In this document: in pieces, positions 1 through 7,742 of the stretch
How the letters are laid out: the number at the start of each line of letters is the position of its first letter
How positions within the stretch are numbered: position 1 is the first letter of the stretch
Source of the DNA: a virus
Virus record (IMG/VR): IMGVR_UViG_3300047157_000105
Span: 62,001-126,000 of that record
Strand: one strand, 5' to 3'
DNA: 64,000 nucleotides
Notes under the pieces: model-generated
Databases searched by the model: none
Told to the model about the DNA's origin: nothing
Seen by the model: the letters and a program-made list of their open reading frames with translations, nothing else
Program-made: the position numbers and the translations under genes

Positions 1-1341
1 AACATCAAAGACGTAGAACTCATCGACCGTATGGAAGACAAGCTCGGTCTTATTAGTCTATGTCTTACCATGGCTTATAAAGGTGGTGTAAACTATGAGC
101 AAGTGCTTGGCACTGTGGCTATATGGGATTCACTGATCTATCGTGACTTACATGCTAAGCGTATAGCTGTACCACAAAACGAAGAGTCATTTAAAGGTGC
201 ATATCCTGGCGGTTATGTAAAAGAACCACATGTTGGTATGCATGATTGGGTATGTTCATTTGACTTAGCTTCTCTATATCCGTCAATCATTATGCAATAC
301 AATATGTCTCCAGAGACTATCCTACTTGATGATGAGCCTGGTGTGAATGTAGAATCAGTCTTAGCTGGTCATATAAAGAATAATACACCAAACACGGCAT
401 TAGCTGTAAACGGTGTTCGTTTCGATACAAAGAAGCTCGGTATTATTCCAGCCATTATCCAAGAGATCTATAATGATCGTCAAACATTTAAACAAGCACA
501 ACTCAAAGCTGAGCAAGAGCTCGAGCTATGTGGTGTAAAGTCAGAGGTCTATGCCTTAGAGAAACGTATTGCTATTGCCAAGAACCAACAAATGGCATTA
601 AAGATCCTACTCAACTCTTTGTATGGTGCAATGGGTAATAAGTGGTTTAGATATTTCGACATGCGTATTGCCGAAGGTATCACACTTACTGGTCAAGCAA
701 CCATTCGTTGGGCAGAGAATAACTTGAATGATTACCTTAACAAAACCTTACAAACTAAAAAAGATTATGTAGTTGCTATTGATACCGACTCTGTCTATGT
801 TTGTCTTGACGAGTTTGTTAAACGTCTTGGTCCAGCCAAGCCGGTAGACTTCCTTGACCAAGTATGTTCAGGTGCATTAGAAGGTGCACTCACTGAATGC
901 TATGATCGTTTATTTAAAACACTAGGCGGTATAGAAAACAAAATGGTTATGGAACGTGAGGTAATTGCTGATCGTGGCATATGGACTGCCAAGAAGAGAT
1001 ACATACTCAATGTGCATGACAATGAAGGTGTTCGTTATGCTCAACCTAAATTAAAGATTATGGGTATCGAGGCAATCAAATCATCTACACCAGCTATATG
1101 TAGACAAGCCCTCAAAGATATCTTTCGCAGGATCATTGAGACTGATCAGGCAACCGTACAATCAGACATAGCAAACTTTAAAGCAGCATTTAAACAAGCG
1201 TCTGCCGAAGAGGTAAGCTTTCCTCGTGGTGTAAACAATCTAAATAAATGGACCGATAGGGAAAACATTTACAAGAAGGGAACACCTATTCATATTCGTG
1301 GTGCAATACTACACAATAATCTTATTACAAAACAAAATTAG
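1..1341 (+). CDS. 43: DNA polymerase gp43 (family B), 5' partial, main fragment
   Basis: T4-type replicative DNA polymerase; the reading frame is open to base 1, so the exonuclease domain lies upstream of the window. Family B motifs are visible in order: motif A (DLASLYPSI), motif B (KILLNSLYG) and motif C (AIDTDSVYV), which together form the palm active site with its metal-binding aspartates. The frame stops at 1341 just after HIRGAILHNNLITKQ, about 80 residues before the expected C-terminus. The missing end is found immediately downstream in the -1 frame (next entry), so the gene is frameshifted in this sequence. Identity is certain; whether the break is biological is not. Confidence 0.95.
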   Translation, partial: NIKDVELIDRMEDKLGLISLCLTMAYKGGVNYEQVLGTVAIWDSLIYRDLHAKRIAVPQNEESFKGAYPGGYVKEPHVGMHDWVCSFDLASLYPSIIMQYNMSPETILLDDEPGVNVESVLAGHIKNNTPNTALAVNGVRFDTKKLGIIPAIIQEIYNDRQTFKQAQLKAEQELELCGVKSEVYALEKRIAIAKNQQMALKILLNSLYGAMGNKWFRYFDMRIAEGITLTGQATIRWAENNLNDYLNKTLQTKKDYVVAIDTDSVYVCLDEFVKRLGPAKPVDFLDQVCSGALEGALTECYDRLFKTLGGIENKMVMEREVIADRGIWTAKKRYILNVHDNEGVRYAQPKLKIMGIEAIKSSTPAICRQALKDIFRRIIETDQATVQSDIANFKAAFKQASAEEVSFPRGVNNLNKWTDRENIYKKGTPIHIRGAILHNNLITKQN

Positions 1342-1586
1342 GTAGAAGTATTCAGAAGATAACTAGTGGTGACAAGGTCAAGTTTACATATCTTGTCAAG
1401 CCGAATCCAATCAAAGAGAATGTGATTGCATTTGTAGATTATCTCCCACGTCAATTTAAACTTGAGAAATATATAGATTATAACCTACAGTTCGAGAAGA
1501 CATTCTTGGGTGCAATCGAACCGGTATTAGAAGCAGTTGGATGGACCAGTGAGCATGAAGTATCATTGGAAGATTTTTTTGTTTAA
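1335..1586 (+). CDS. 43: C-terminal piece of DNA polymerase gp43 in the -1 frame
   Basis: Read in the frame one base behind the main fragment, this stretch gives KLGRSIQKITSGDKVKF and then a PNPIKENVIAF / EKYIDYNLQFEKTF region typical of the T4-like gp43 thumb, ending in SLEDFFV. The end resembles the clamp-binding tail of gp43. No ATG with a ribosome-binding site starts this frame. One extra A in the run CAAAATT (1333-1339) would join both frames perfectly. It is either a single-base sequence error or a real break or recoding event. The local sequence is not a classical slippery heptamer. Confidence 0.8.
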   Translation, partial: KLGRSIQKITSGDKVKFTYLVKPNPIKENVIAFVDYLPRQFKLEKYIDYNLQFEKTFLGAIEPVLEAVGWTSEHEVSLEDFFV

Positions 1587-1587
1587 G

Positions 1588-1620
1588 GTATGTACTTTGA
1601 ACAAAAGTGTGATACAATAT
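1588..1620 (+). promoter_or_regulatory. TATGTAC-class promoter upstream of MazG gene
   Basis: TATGTACTT at 1589-1597, then extended -10 TGA-TACAAT at 1610-1618. One of ten promoters in the window sharing this pair with 24-25 bp between element starts. It would transcribe the MazG-like gene and its followers. Confidence 0.7.
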
Positions 1621-1625
1621 AACAT

Positions 1626-1685
1626 ATGAGTAAATTAGACTACGTAATATTAAAACTCGGAGACTTATGTCAGCAGATTGGGTAA
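1626..1685 (+). CDS. possible 19-residue leader ORF overlapping the MazG start
   Basis: ATG lies about 8 bp after the TACAAT box, so it would be at the 5' end of the transcript. The ORF (MSKLDYVILKLGDLCQQIG) runs through the GGAG ribosome-binding site of the MazG gene and ends 19 bp inside it. It could be a leaderless coupling peptide or chance. There is no other support. Confidence 0.25.
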   Translation: MSKLDYVILKLGDLCQQIG

Positions 1686-2326
1686 ACGATATTAATCGTA
1701 TGCATAACAAATATGGTGTACGTGATTGGATAAATCATGCCACACCATTTCAATTAAAGAAGTTCTTAGAATTTCGTTTAGACTTTATCAAAGAAGAGTA
1801 TGATGAAACACGTGAAGCATTAATTATGGAAGATAGTGAAGAGATCGTAGATGGTCTTATCGACTTATGTGTTGTAGCTATCGGTACATTAGATGCTATG
1901 GGTATTAATGCTCATAAAGCATGGGATGAAGTATATCAAGCAAACATGGCAAAAGAAGTTGGTGTAAAAGAATCACGTCCAAATCCATTAGGTTTACCAG
2001 ATCTAATTAAGCCAGAAGGTTGGACAGCACCTGTACACTTTCCTAATTATGGTATATTAGAATCAGCATGGAGTGATGAAATTACCAAGAGAGCCATGGC
2101 AGCGAATGCTGCAAGAACAGAATTAGTAGGTGAAAATCCAGAGATTAATTCTCAATGGACACCAGATGCAGAAAAGCGTATGGATATTATTGGTCAAAAT
2201 GGTAATGATGGTTTGCATTATACACCTGGACCAGGACCATTAGATGGTACACAAGCAAAGATAGATTGGACTAAAGATTCGGAGTACATAAGATTATATG
2301 GCACAGCAGAAGATCCAAAAGTCTAA
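1667..2326 (+). CDS. MazG-like nucleotide pyrophosphohydrolase (219 aa)
   Basis: The N-terminal ~110 residues carry the all-alpha NTP pyrophosphohydrolase pattern: EEYDET, then EEIVDGLIDLCVVAIGTLDA, matching the ExxE...ExxD metal-binding helices of the MazG/PRA-PH superfamily. The family hydrolyses NTP or dNTP to the monophosphate and PPi. Phage members are thought to adjust nucleotide pools or alarmones. The C-terminal ~100 residues are Pro/Gly-rich and not recognised. ATG follows CGGAGACTT. It is the first full gene after polymerase and sits under a TATGTAC-class promoter. The substrate cannot be told from sequence. Confidence 0.75.
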   Translation: MSADWVNDINRMHNKYGVRDWINHATPFQLKKFLEFRLDFIKEEYDETREALIMEDSEEIVDGLIDLCVVAIGTLDAMGINAHKAWDEVYQANMAKEVGVKESRPNPLGLPDLIKPEGWTAPVHFPNYGILESAWSDEITKRAMAANAARTELVGENPEINSQWTPDAEKRMDIIGQNGNDGLHYTPGPGPLDGTQAKIDWTKDSEYIRLYGTAEDPKV

Positions 2327-2453
2327 TTTTAATTATCGTAGATGGTTGCTTATATACAAAGGCAAAGATCTAGATAAGTTGACAGTTGAAGAGCATACTA
2401 AGTTTAGTAAGCAATTCGCTGCTTGGAAAGTAGGTAACATTGAGAAAGTATGA
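2298..2453 (+). CDS. small basic protein, 51 aa, unknown
   Basis: Short frame starting at an ATG inside the end of the MazG gene and stopping at TGA 2451-2453, overlapping the next start as ATGA. It fills an otherwise empty 120-bp gap and is Lys/Arg-rich with aromatic residues (NYRRWLLIYKGKDLDKLT). The tight overlap at both ends suggests a genuine coupled gene. No family was recognised. Confidence 0.6.
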   Translation: MAQQKIQKSNFNYRRWLLIYKGKDLDKLTVEEHTKFSKQFAAWKVGNIEKV

Positions 2454-3376
2454 ACTATTCCCTTACATTATTTAAAAGTATATTCGATAACAAGACTGAC
2501 AAACGTATGGACTTTACGTCATATGCACAGTTTGAAGGTTTGTTATTTGATCTAGCCCAGCAGAAGCGTGAAGATAAGAAGTCGGCTCCCCTTATATCTC
2601 CTGCAACCTATGTAGAAGGTACGACTCGTGCAAATGATAATGTAATCGGTTGGGCTGGTTGGTGCGCGGTAGATGTAGATGAACATGTATTCGATGGTAG
2701 TCTTGAGCAAGAACTATTAGATCGTTATGGAAAATGGAATCATGTTGTTTACTCTACTGCTTCATCAACTCAAGAGCATCCTAAGTTTAGAATAGTATTT
2801 CCACTATCTGTTGATGTACCTAAAGATAAGATTAAACACTTTTGGTTTGCATTAAATAAAGAGTTAGGTGACATTGGTGATCCTCAAACAAAAGATCTAT
2901 CACGTATGTATTATGTTCCAGGCAAGTATAAAGATGCATACAATTTTATATTTAATAATTTCTGTGGTGTAGATATGGATCCATATGAGATTATGGCAAA
3001 GCATGATTACGTTGAGCGTAGTGGTTCATTATTAGATAATCTACCACCTGAAATACGTAAGGCTATGCTGGCACACCGTAAGAATGAAATGGTAAACACA
3101 AATGTGACATGGAGTAATTACAAAGATTGTCCATTTGTTAATAAGAAGTTAGTGAAAGAGTATAATGAAATCACTGACACAGGCTGGTATACAAAGATGT
3201 ATGCCATCATGGTTTCAATTGCAGGTAATGCGATACGTAACAAATATCCTATTACTGCACAAGAGATCACTACATTATGCAAGGAGATAGACTATGAAAA
3301 CGGCAATTGGTACAAGACAAGACCATTCGACAAGGAGGCAGATCGTGCAATCGAATTTGTTTACAGCAACGGATGA
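2450..3376 (+). CDS. putative primase-polymerase (AEP-like) protein, 308 aa
   Basis: Residues ~70-125 contain WCAVDVDEHV (DxD), then YSTASSTQ and PKFRIVFPLS. This spacing is that of archaeo-eukaryotic primase/PrimPol catalytic cores: paired acidic residues, an S/T-x-S strand, then a basic strand of the form KxRxxxPL. The gene lies between the polymerase/MazG genes and the modification cassette in a replication-type region. No DnaG-type (T4 gp61) primase is seen in this window, though one may lie outside. Start ATG overlaps the preceding stop (ATGA). Priming activity is inferred from motifs only; a non-catalytic replication protein is the alternative. Confidence 0.5.
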   Translation: MNYSLTLFKSIFDNKTDKRMDFTSYAQFEGLLFDLAQQKREDKKSAPLISPATYVEGTTRANDNVIGWAGWCAVDVDEHVFDGSLEQELLDRYGKWNHVVYSTASSTQEHPKFRIVFPLSVDVPKDKIKHFWFALNKELGDIGDPQTKDLSRMYYVPGKYKDAYNFIFNNFCGVDMDPYEIMAKHDYVERSGSLLDNLPPEIRKAMLAHRKNEMVNTNVTWSNYKDCPFVNKKLVKEYNEITDTGWYTKMYAIMVSIAGNAIRNKYPITAQEITTLCKEIDYENGNWYKTRPFDKEADRAIEFVYSNG

Positions 3377-3803
3377 ATGGTTAATTCAATGTTGGAATAA
3401 AAAAGATTTATATAATATTCCAGGAGGACCATTATATGAATTTCCTGAATTTGCTCAAGTGGCAAATCCAGATAATATAGAAGTATTTCCAAGTGACGGA
3501 GTTTGGGAATGGGATACGACTGAAGGTGAAGATCGTAATGATTATGGATATTATTCATCAGATGGCATGTCAATTGAAACTCCAAAAATGTCGAAAGTAA
3601 CAAATGCAAAACTAGGTATAATAACTCATTTTAAACCATGGCACTTTGGTCAAGATGAAGAAAAATGGGTAGAGAAATTTTCAACTTGGGATGTTGAAGC
3701 AGGTGAACAATTTCCATATATAATACTTGGAAAAATTCCAGCATTAGAAGTATTAGAATATTGTAACAAAAATAAAACAAAAAGATATGTACTTCCGCTG
3801 TAA
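3294..3803 (+). CDS. unknown acidic Trp-rich protein, 169 aa
   Basis: Starts at an ATG preceded by AAGGAGATAGACT, one of the clearest Shine-Dalgarno sites in the region, so the 83-bp out-of-frame overlap with the preceding gene appears real. The body is acidic and rich in Trp, Tyr and Pro (WEWDTTEGEDRNDYGYY, KPWHFGQDEEKWVEKFSTWD). I do not recognise a family. Its end contains the TATGTAC element of the next promoter, so the gene closes a transcription unit. Confidence 0.65.
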   Translation: MKTAIGTRQDHSTRRQIVQSNLFTATDEWLIQCWNKKDLYNIPGGPLYEFPEFAQVANPDNIEVFPSDGVWEWDTTEGEDRNDYGYYSSDGMSIETPKMSKVTNAKLGIITHFKPWHFGQDEEKWVEKFSTWDVEAGEQFPYIILGKIPALEVLEYCNKNKTKRYVLPL

Positions 3804-3818
3804 AGTGTGGTATAATAT
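3786..3818 (+). promoter_or_regulatory. TATGTAC-class promoter for the modification cassette
   Basis: TATGTACTT at 3786-3794 (inside the end of the upstream gene) and TGG-TATAAT at 3808-3816. The next ATG is 3843 behind CGAGGAGTAAAC. It would drive the five overlapping genes up to 7697. Confidence 0.75.
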
Positions 3819-3842
3819 ACACATATCAATCGAGGAGTAAAC

Positions 3843-4181
3843 ATGCAAAAAGAATCAATCATAGTTCTGCAAGAATGTGCAGAGCTTCAATCTAAAAAGT
3901 CAGAAGACTATCAAAACCCAAATTCACAAGTAAAACAAGCAATGCATTATCGTCGCGGTGTCGATTCTATTCATGACACTATGCACGGCAAAATGCTTCG
4001 TGCTCAGTCTTTACTTGAATCCGGTCAAGCTAATAACTTTGAATCACTCGAAGACACATACAAAGATCTTATTAACTATGCATCATTTGCTGTAGCTTAT
4101 ATTCGTGGCAAGATGGAAGGTCAAGATCCTTCACTAGATTACTTAAACAATCCTAAATCAAATGTTGATACGTCCGTATAA
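3843..4181 (+). CDS. DUF1599/Nmad1-like protein (nucleotide-modification-associated), 112 aa
   Basis: Pattern KKSEDYQNP, then DTMHGKMLRAQSLLE, then ESLEDTYKDLINYASFA. It matches the DUF1599 layout: a DY near the N-terminus, a KxxR helix, and a D..DL.NYA helix. This family is known as nucleotide modification associated domain 1 and often lies beside phage base-modifying enzymes. It is the first gene of the cassette, and its end overlaps the hydroxymethylase gene by 20 bp. Biochemical role unknown; a small-molecule or nucleotide-binding helper is plausible. Confidence 0.6.
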   Translation: MQKESIIVLQECAELQSKKSEDYQNPNSQVKQAMHYRRGVDSIHDTMHGKMLRAQSLLESGQANNFESLEDTYKDLINYASFAVAYIRGKMEGQDPSLDYLNNPKSNVDTSV

Positions 4182-4851
4182 AGTCACTGACGTTCGTGAC
4201 TACTTCATTGGTGCCAAGCAAGGTGGTGGCTACGGTCAGACTATAGATAAGACTGGTGTAAAGTGTATTGAATTAATCGGTGCATCATTTCTAGCAGATG
4301 AACCTGCAATATTTGGTACACCTAATGATGAATATATTAAAAAAGAAATCGACTGGTATAAATCACAGTCAAGAAACATTAATGACATATATGGAATAGG
4401 TTCTATGCCACCAGCAGCATGGCAATATGCAGCAAACAAAGATGGTATGATTAATTCTAATTATGGTTATCTAATATGGTCAAGTGATAATGGCAATCAA
4501 TATGATAAGTGTTTAGCTGAATTAAAATCTAATCCTAATTCACGTAGAGCTCTTATGATTTATAATAGACCGGAGATATGGGATGAGTATAATCTTGAAG
4601 GTATGTCAGATTTTATATGTACTAATTCAGTAGCTTACTATATTCGTAATGATGAATTACATTGTTCAGTCTCCATGAGATCTAACGATGTCGTATATGG
4701 ATATAAGAATGATTACGCATGGCAACAATATGTACTAAATGAATTAGCTAATGATTTGAATATTGAACCGGGTAATATGATATGGCAAGTACAAAACTTG
4801 CATGTCTATGAAAAACATTTTGATTTAGTTAAACCAAAGAGATATGCCTAA
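4162..4851 (+). CDS. deoxycytidylate hydroxymethylase-like enzyme (thymidylate synthase family), 229 aa
   Basis: Thymidylate-synthase fold. The segment from catalytic Cys153 (DFICTNSVAYYIR) to SMRSNDVVYGYKNDYAWQQY aligns without gaps to E. coli ThyA C146-N177: Cys153 is the nucleophile and Arg173-Ser174 the phosphate site. Asp184 sits where ThyA has Asn177. In this family Asn there selects dUMP, and Asp (as in T4 gp42) selects dCMP. It should therefore add a one-carbon group, probably hydroxymethyl, to C5 of dCMP using methylene-tetrahydrofolate. A dCMP methylase is the alternative. It overlaps both neighbours, so it is co-translated with the cassette. Confidence 0.8.
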   Translation: MLIRPYKVTDVRDYFIGAKQGGGYGQTIDKTGVKCIELIGASFLADEPAIFGTPNDEYIKKEIDWYKSQSRNINDIYGIGSMPPAAWQYAANKDGMINSNYGYLIWSSDNGNQYDKCLAELKSNPNSRRALMIYNRPEIWDEYNLEGMSDFICTNSVAYYIRNDELHCSVSMRSNDVVYGYKNDYAWQQYVLNELANDLNIEPGNMIWQVQNLHVYEKHFDLVKPKRYA

Positions 4852-5881
4852 ACAGTGGTTAAATGAAGAAGCACTTGATGTGCTAGTTAATTATTACTAT
4901 CCTAAAGCTGGATGGTTACAAGACAATGTCAATTGGGGAACACTTGATTACGAGGGTCCAGAAGCAAATGAGATTATTAATGATCCTTTACTCCAGAAGA
5001 TAGACATCTATGATTGTAAACATAGAGCAGCCGCTGGTTTCTCTAATGTATTACAAGACTTACGGTTTGGTTCAAAGACTCCTAAATGGAGATGGCAAAA
5101 CGAAAGACGTAGAGAGATTAATACTTGGAATGATCAAATCACATGGGGAGTATCCACATGGCTTTTTGTTATGATGTGTCACCGTATTACAGGTTCGGGT
5201 GCATCATTTGAGAATGACCACGGATACCGTAACAATATTATACAGTATTGGGGTACACAGTTTGGTAAGGACGGTGTACATCAGATGTGTGAAGATCTGG
5301 TAAAAAGAAAAGAGGAAGGACCAATATTTACTTCTATTGGTAACCAACCACCTGCTCCAAAGAAGGGCACGAGCAATGTAGACTTTATGACAAAAGAACT
5401 ACCACCACTAATTTATAAATTTACCGATTGGTTATTATATGAAAAGATAGACGGTAAAGAAATGAAGACACATAAACAAATTGTTGATTATTTAAATGAA
5501 TATAATAAATCAGCAGGACATAGAAAGTTTAACTTCCAATATGCAGCATTCTCTATGGATTGCTCAGACTATTTTCCTGAAGCAGTAGATAAAGATTCAC
5601 ATACATACTTAGGCAACAACGCTGTTCGTTGTTTAAAGAAGTTATCATCTGGATATAGTCATGATGAGTTCATGAATATATTAAGAGAACGTACAGGCGG
5701 AAGACCAAAAGATCTTGAAGATGTTATGTGTGACTTTGTAAGGTTTGGTCAGAATTATGTACCAAGAGGTAACGGCACATTTGACCATATTCCTAGCACT
5801 ATAACTAATAACAGCGGATGGGTATCTGGTTGGAAGCAAAGACAAGGTACACCACCACAAACTAATACACTACCAATATAA
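4844..5881 (+). CDS. aGPT-Pplase / 5-hmdU DNA kinase-type helical domain protein (tentative), 345 aa
   Basis: Central region WRWQNERRREIN, then HRITGSGASFENDHGYRN. The TGSG-x-x-F/Y ... HGYRN pattern resembles the helical domain that Iyer and colleagues called alpha-glutamyl/putrescinyl-thymine pyrophosphorylase, some members of which were later shown to be 5-hydroxymethyl-dU DNA kinases. Such proteins act on hydroxymethylated bases in DNA. Here it overlaps the dCMP-type hydroxymethylase by 8 bp and is followed at once by a PLP enzyme gene, as in hypermodification clusters. I assign the family from remembered motifs, so this is moderate; the C-terminal ~150 residues are unassigned. Confidence 0.45.
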   Translation: MPKQWLNEEALDVLVNYYYPKAGWLQDNVNWGTLDYEGPEANEIINDPLLQKIDIYDCKHRAAAGFSNVLQDLRFGSKTPKWRWQNERRREINTWNDQITWGVSTWLFVMMCHRITGSGASFENDHGYRNNIIQYWGTQFGKDGVHQMCEDLVKRKEEGPIFTSIGNQPPAPKKGTSNVDFMTKELPPLIYKFTDWLLYEKIDGKEMKTHKQIVDYLNEYNKSAGHRKFNFQYAAFSMDCSDYFPEAVDKDSHTYLGNNAVRCLKKLSSGYSHDEFMNILRERTGGRPKDLEDVMCDFVRFGQNYVPRGNGTFDHIPSTITNNSGWVSGWKQRQGTPPQTNTLPI

Positions 5882-6756
5882 TGCCACACAATAAACATGT
5901 AGAAGATGGGTTCAATATCGATGTCGGTATGATGCAACCTGATGAAGCAAAGAATTATTATTTAGATCTTGCAGGTGATTGGGAAGATCCTAATCCAGCT
6001 CCACGTATTGTTGAGCATGAAGGTATTCGAGTTGTAAGAGATGATGACTTAGTTGGATCGAAGGTCCGAGGTGGTGATTGTTTAATATCAAGTATTAAAG
6101 AAGATACTATTGTGTATGTGCAACCAAGGACTGGTTTAGCTGGTGTAAGTATATTAGATGTAGCAAAGAGACATAATAAAGCTGTAAGATTATTTATGCC
6201 ATCATCTAAAAAGATCTCACATCACCAAGCATGTTGCATAGAACAAGGAGCAGAAGCATCCTTCCATCGTATTGCAGCTATGCCTAATCTAAATAAGATA
6301 GCAAAAGACTGGGCTGATCAGAATCCAAATGCATTCTTTGTGCCATTAGGACTGAAACATAAATTAGTCACCGCTGGAATGGTGAAGGTTGCTAGTAAGA
6401 TTAAAGAGCCTGAACTGGTGTATGTTGCTACTTCGACAGGTGTACTTACAAGATCTCTACAGATTGCTTGGCCTAATGCCGAGTTTGTCTCTGTTGCTGT
6501 AAGTAGAAACATGAAGGCTGGTGAATTAGGTAGAGCAAAGGTTATATCTGAGCCACGGGCTTTCACGGCTCATGAGAGTAAAGAGAACTTACCACCATTT
6601 CCAAACATAGATACTTACGATGGTAAGGTATGGAAATATATTCCTAAACATTCTGGTAAAGATATATTATTTTGGAATGTAGGTAAAGAACCAGAATTAC
6701 ACGATGATACAATATATGAAACTGAAAGCTATAGAGATTGGGATAAGAACTTATGA
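5881..6756 (+). CDS. fold-type II PLP-dependent enzyme (ACC deaminase/cysteine desulfhydrase-like), 291 aa
   Basis: VVRDDDLVGSKVRGG (residues ~51-65) matches the KRDDL..GNK-x-R signature of the ACC deaminase/D-cysteine desulfhydrase branch, with Lys61 as likely Schiff-base lysine. It is followed by a TGLAGVSILDVAKRHN phosphate/helix region, LFMPSSKK and a GAEA strand, as in tryptophan synthase beta-like folds. ATSTGVLTRSL is the probable glycine-rich cofactor loop. The reaction is unknown; in the cassette it could attach or rework an amino-acid-derived group on an activated base. Start and previous stop share a base (TAATG). Confidence 0.6.
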   Translation: MPHNKHVEDGFNIDVGMMQPDEAKNYYLDLAGDWEDPNPAPRIVEHEGIRVVRDDDLVGSKVRGGDCLISSIKEDTIVYVQPRTGLAGVSILDVAKRHNKAVRLFMPSSKKISHHQACCIEQGAEASFHRIAAMPNLNKIAKDWADQNPNAFFVPLGLKHKLVTAGMVKVASKIKEPELVYVATSTGVLTRSLQIAWPNAEFVSVAVSRNMKAGELGRAKVISEPRAFTAHESKENLPPFPNIDTYDGKVWKYIPKHSGKDILFWNVGKEPELHDDTIYETESYRDWDKNL

Positions 6757-7697
6757 TTACAGGAACATTTAATAAAATACCACGTAAGAAGAATAGTCAT
6801 GGATATGGCTGGGCCAGAACATGGGCAGAGAATCTTATGACAACAATTAACCATGAGGGAGATCCTGTTGAGATATTATACTTAGACCATGGCGTAAACT
6901 TTGGCGGTGGTTTAAATCTATTTGGTGGATTCGATGATAAATTAAAACGAAGAGTAGATAATTTTTTATTAGCTGATAAAGTCTATTCACTTGATATGCC
7001 TATGCCAAGGTATGGTGATATGCTAGCCAAGAGAAAAGATGTGACTGACAAAGAATGGTGTGCTCGTGTTCAAGCTAAATGCGATGGTGCACAAACACTA
7101 CTATCTACAGATCTTGACACAACATGGTTAACCATTGGTGATTCTCATACGGCAGCATTTGCTCCACACGATAGCATGGTCATTAAGACAAATGGTCTTA
7201 CACTCAATGGACAAATTCAATCTAACTTCCAATATGTTCGTGACCATATGGCTAAATGCAATAACTTACAAGGTATCACACTCAGCTTTGGCAATATAGA
7301 TGTAAGACATCACTTATGCAGATTAGGTATTGATCCAAGAGATATGTGGATTAAATTAAAAAGGTTTGGTGATAGCTTGCCAATACCAGTAGAATATTCT
7401 GTACCTTGGCCTATAGAGTTTGAAGGTAGAAGATTACCAAAGACTGGTTATTATAAGAACCAACCATTTTGGGGTACACACTTTGAAAGATCACAAATGC
7501 TTGAAAGAATTCTTGAGACCATGGATATGGTGAGCATGAATAAAGTTATGTATCCGGAAGAGTGGTTAAAGCTTGATCCACAAGATTTTGCAAAGAGAAA
7601 AATGGAAGGCACAAGCTCAGTACATATATCACCAGAAGTTTACAGACGAAAAGAATTTGGTGAAGAGTATGTACTTTTAACAGATTTCATGATATAA
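6753..7697 (+). CDS. SGNH-hydrolase-like protein closing the cassette, 314 aa
   Basis: Motifs: LTIGDSHTAAF (block I GDS, residues 129-132), SFGNIDVRHH (GNID at 180-183, like the block III GxND) and a late SSVHIS that could supply the catalytic His. The N-terminal ~120 residues (ILYLDHGVNFGGG, FGGFDD) are a separate unrecognised part. SGNH enzymes cleave esters or transfer acyl groups; here the substrate could be a modified nucleotide or base side chain. ATGA overlap with the PLP gene and a promoter inside its end show it is the last gene of the unit. Confidence 0.5.
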   Translation: MITGTFNKIPRKKNSHGYGWARTWAENLMTTINHEGDPVEILYLDHGVNFGGGLNLFGGFDDKLKRRVDNFLLADKVYSLDMPMPRYGDMLAKRKDVTDKEWCARVQAKCDGAQTLLSTDLDTTWLTIGDSHTAAFAPHDSMVIKTNGLTLNGQIQSNFQYVRDHMAKCNNLQGITLSFGNIDVRHHLCRLGIDPRDMWIKLKRFGDSLPIPVEYSVPWPIEFEGRRLPKTGYYKNQPFWGTHFERSQMLERILETMDMVSMNKVMYPEEWLKLDPQDFAKRKMEGTSSVHISPEVYRRKEFGEEYVLLTDFMI

Positions 7698-7700
7698 TGT
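7668..7700 (+). promoter_or_regulatory. TATGTAC-class promoter for uvsX-41
   Basis: TATGTACTT at 7668-7676 and TGA-TATAAT at 7690-7698. Downstream is a GAGGAGAACT site and uvsX. Confidence 0.75.
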
Positions 7701-7742
7701 ACACATCAAATTAACTATTAGAGGAGAACTATTATCGGTATA

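Noticed and set aside
1327-1345. Programmed ribosomal frameshift in gene 43
   Set aside because: The codons ACA AAA CAA AAT TAG do not form an X-XXY-YYZ slip site; a missing A in the homopolymer explains it more simply.
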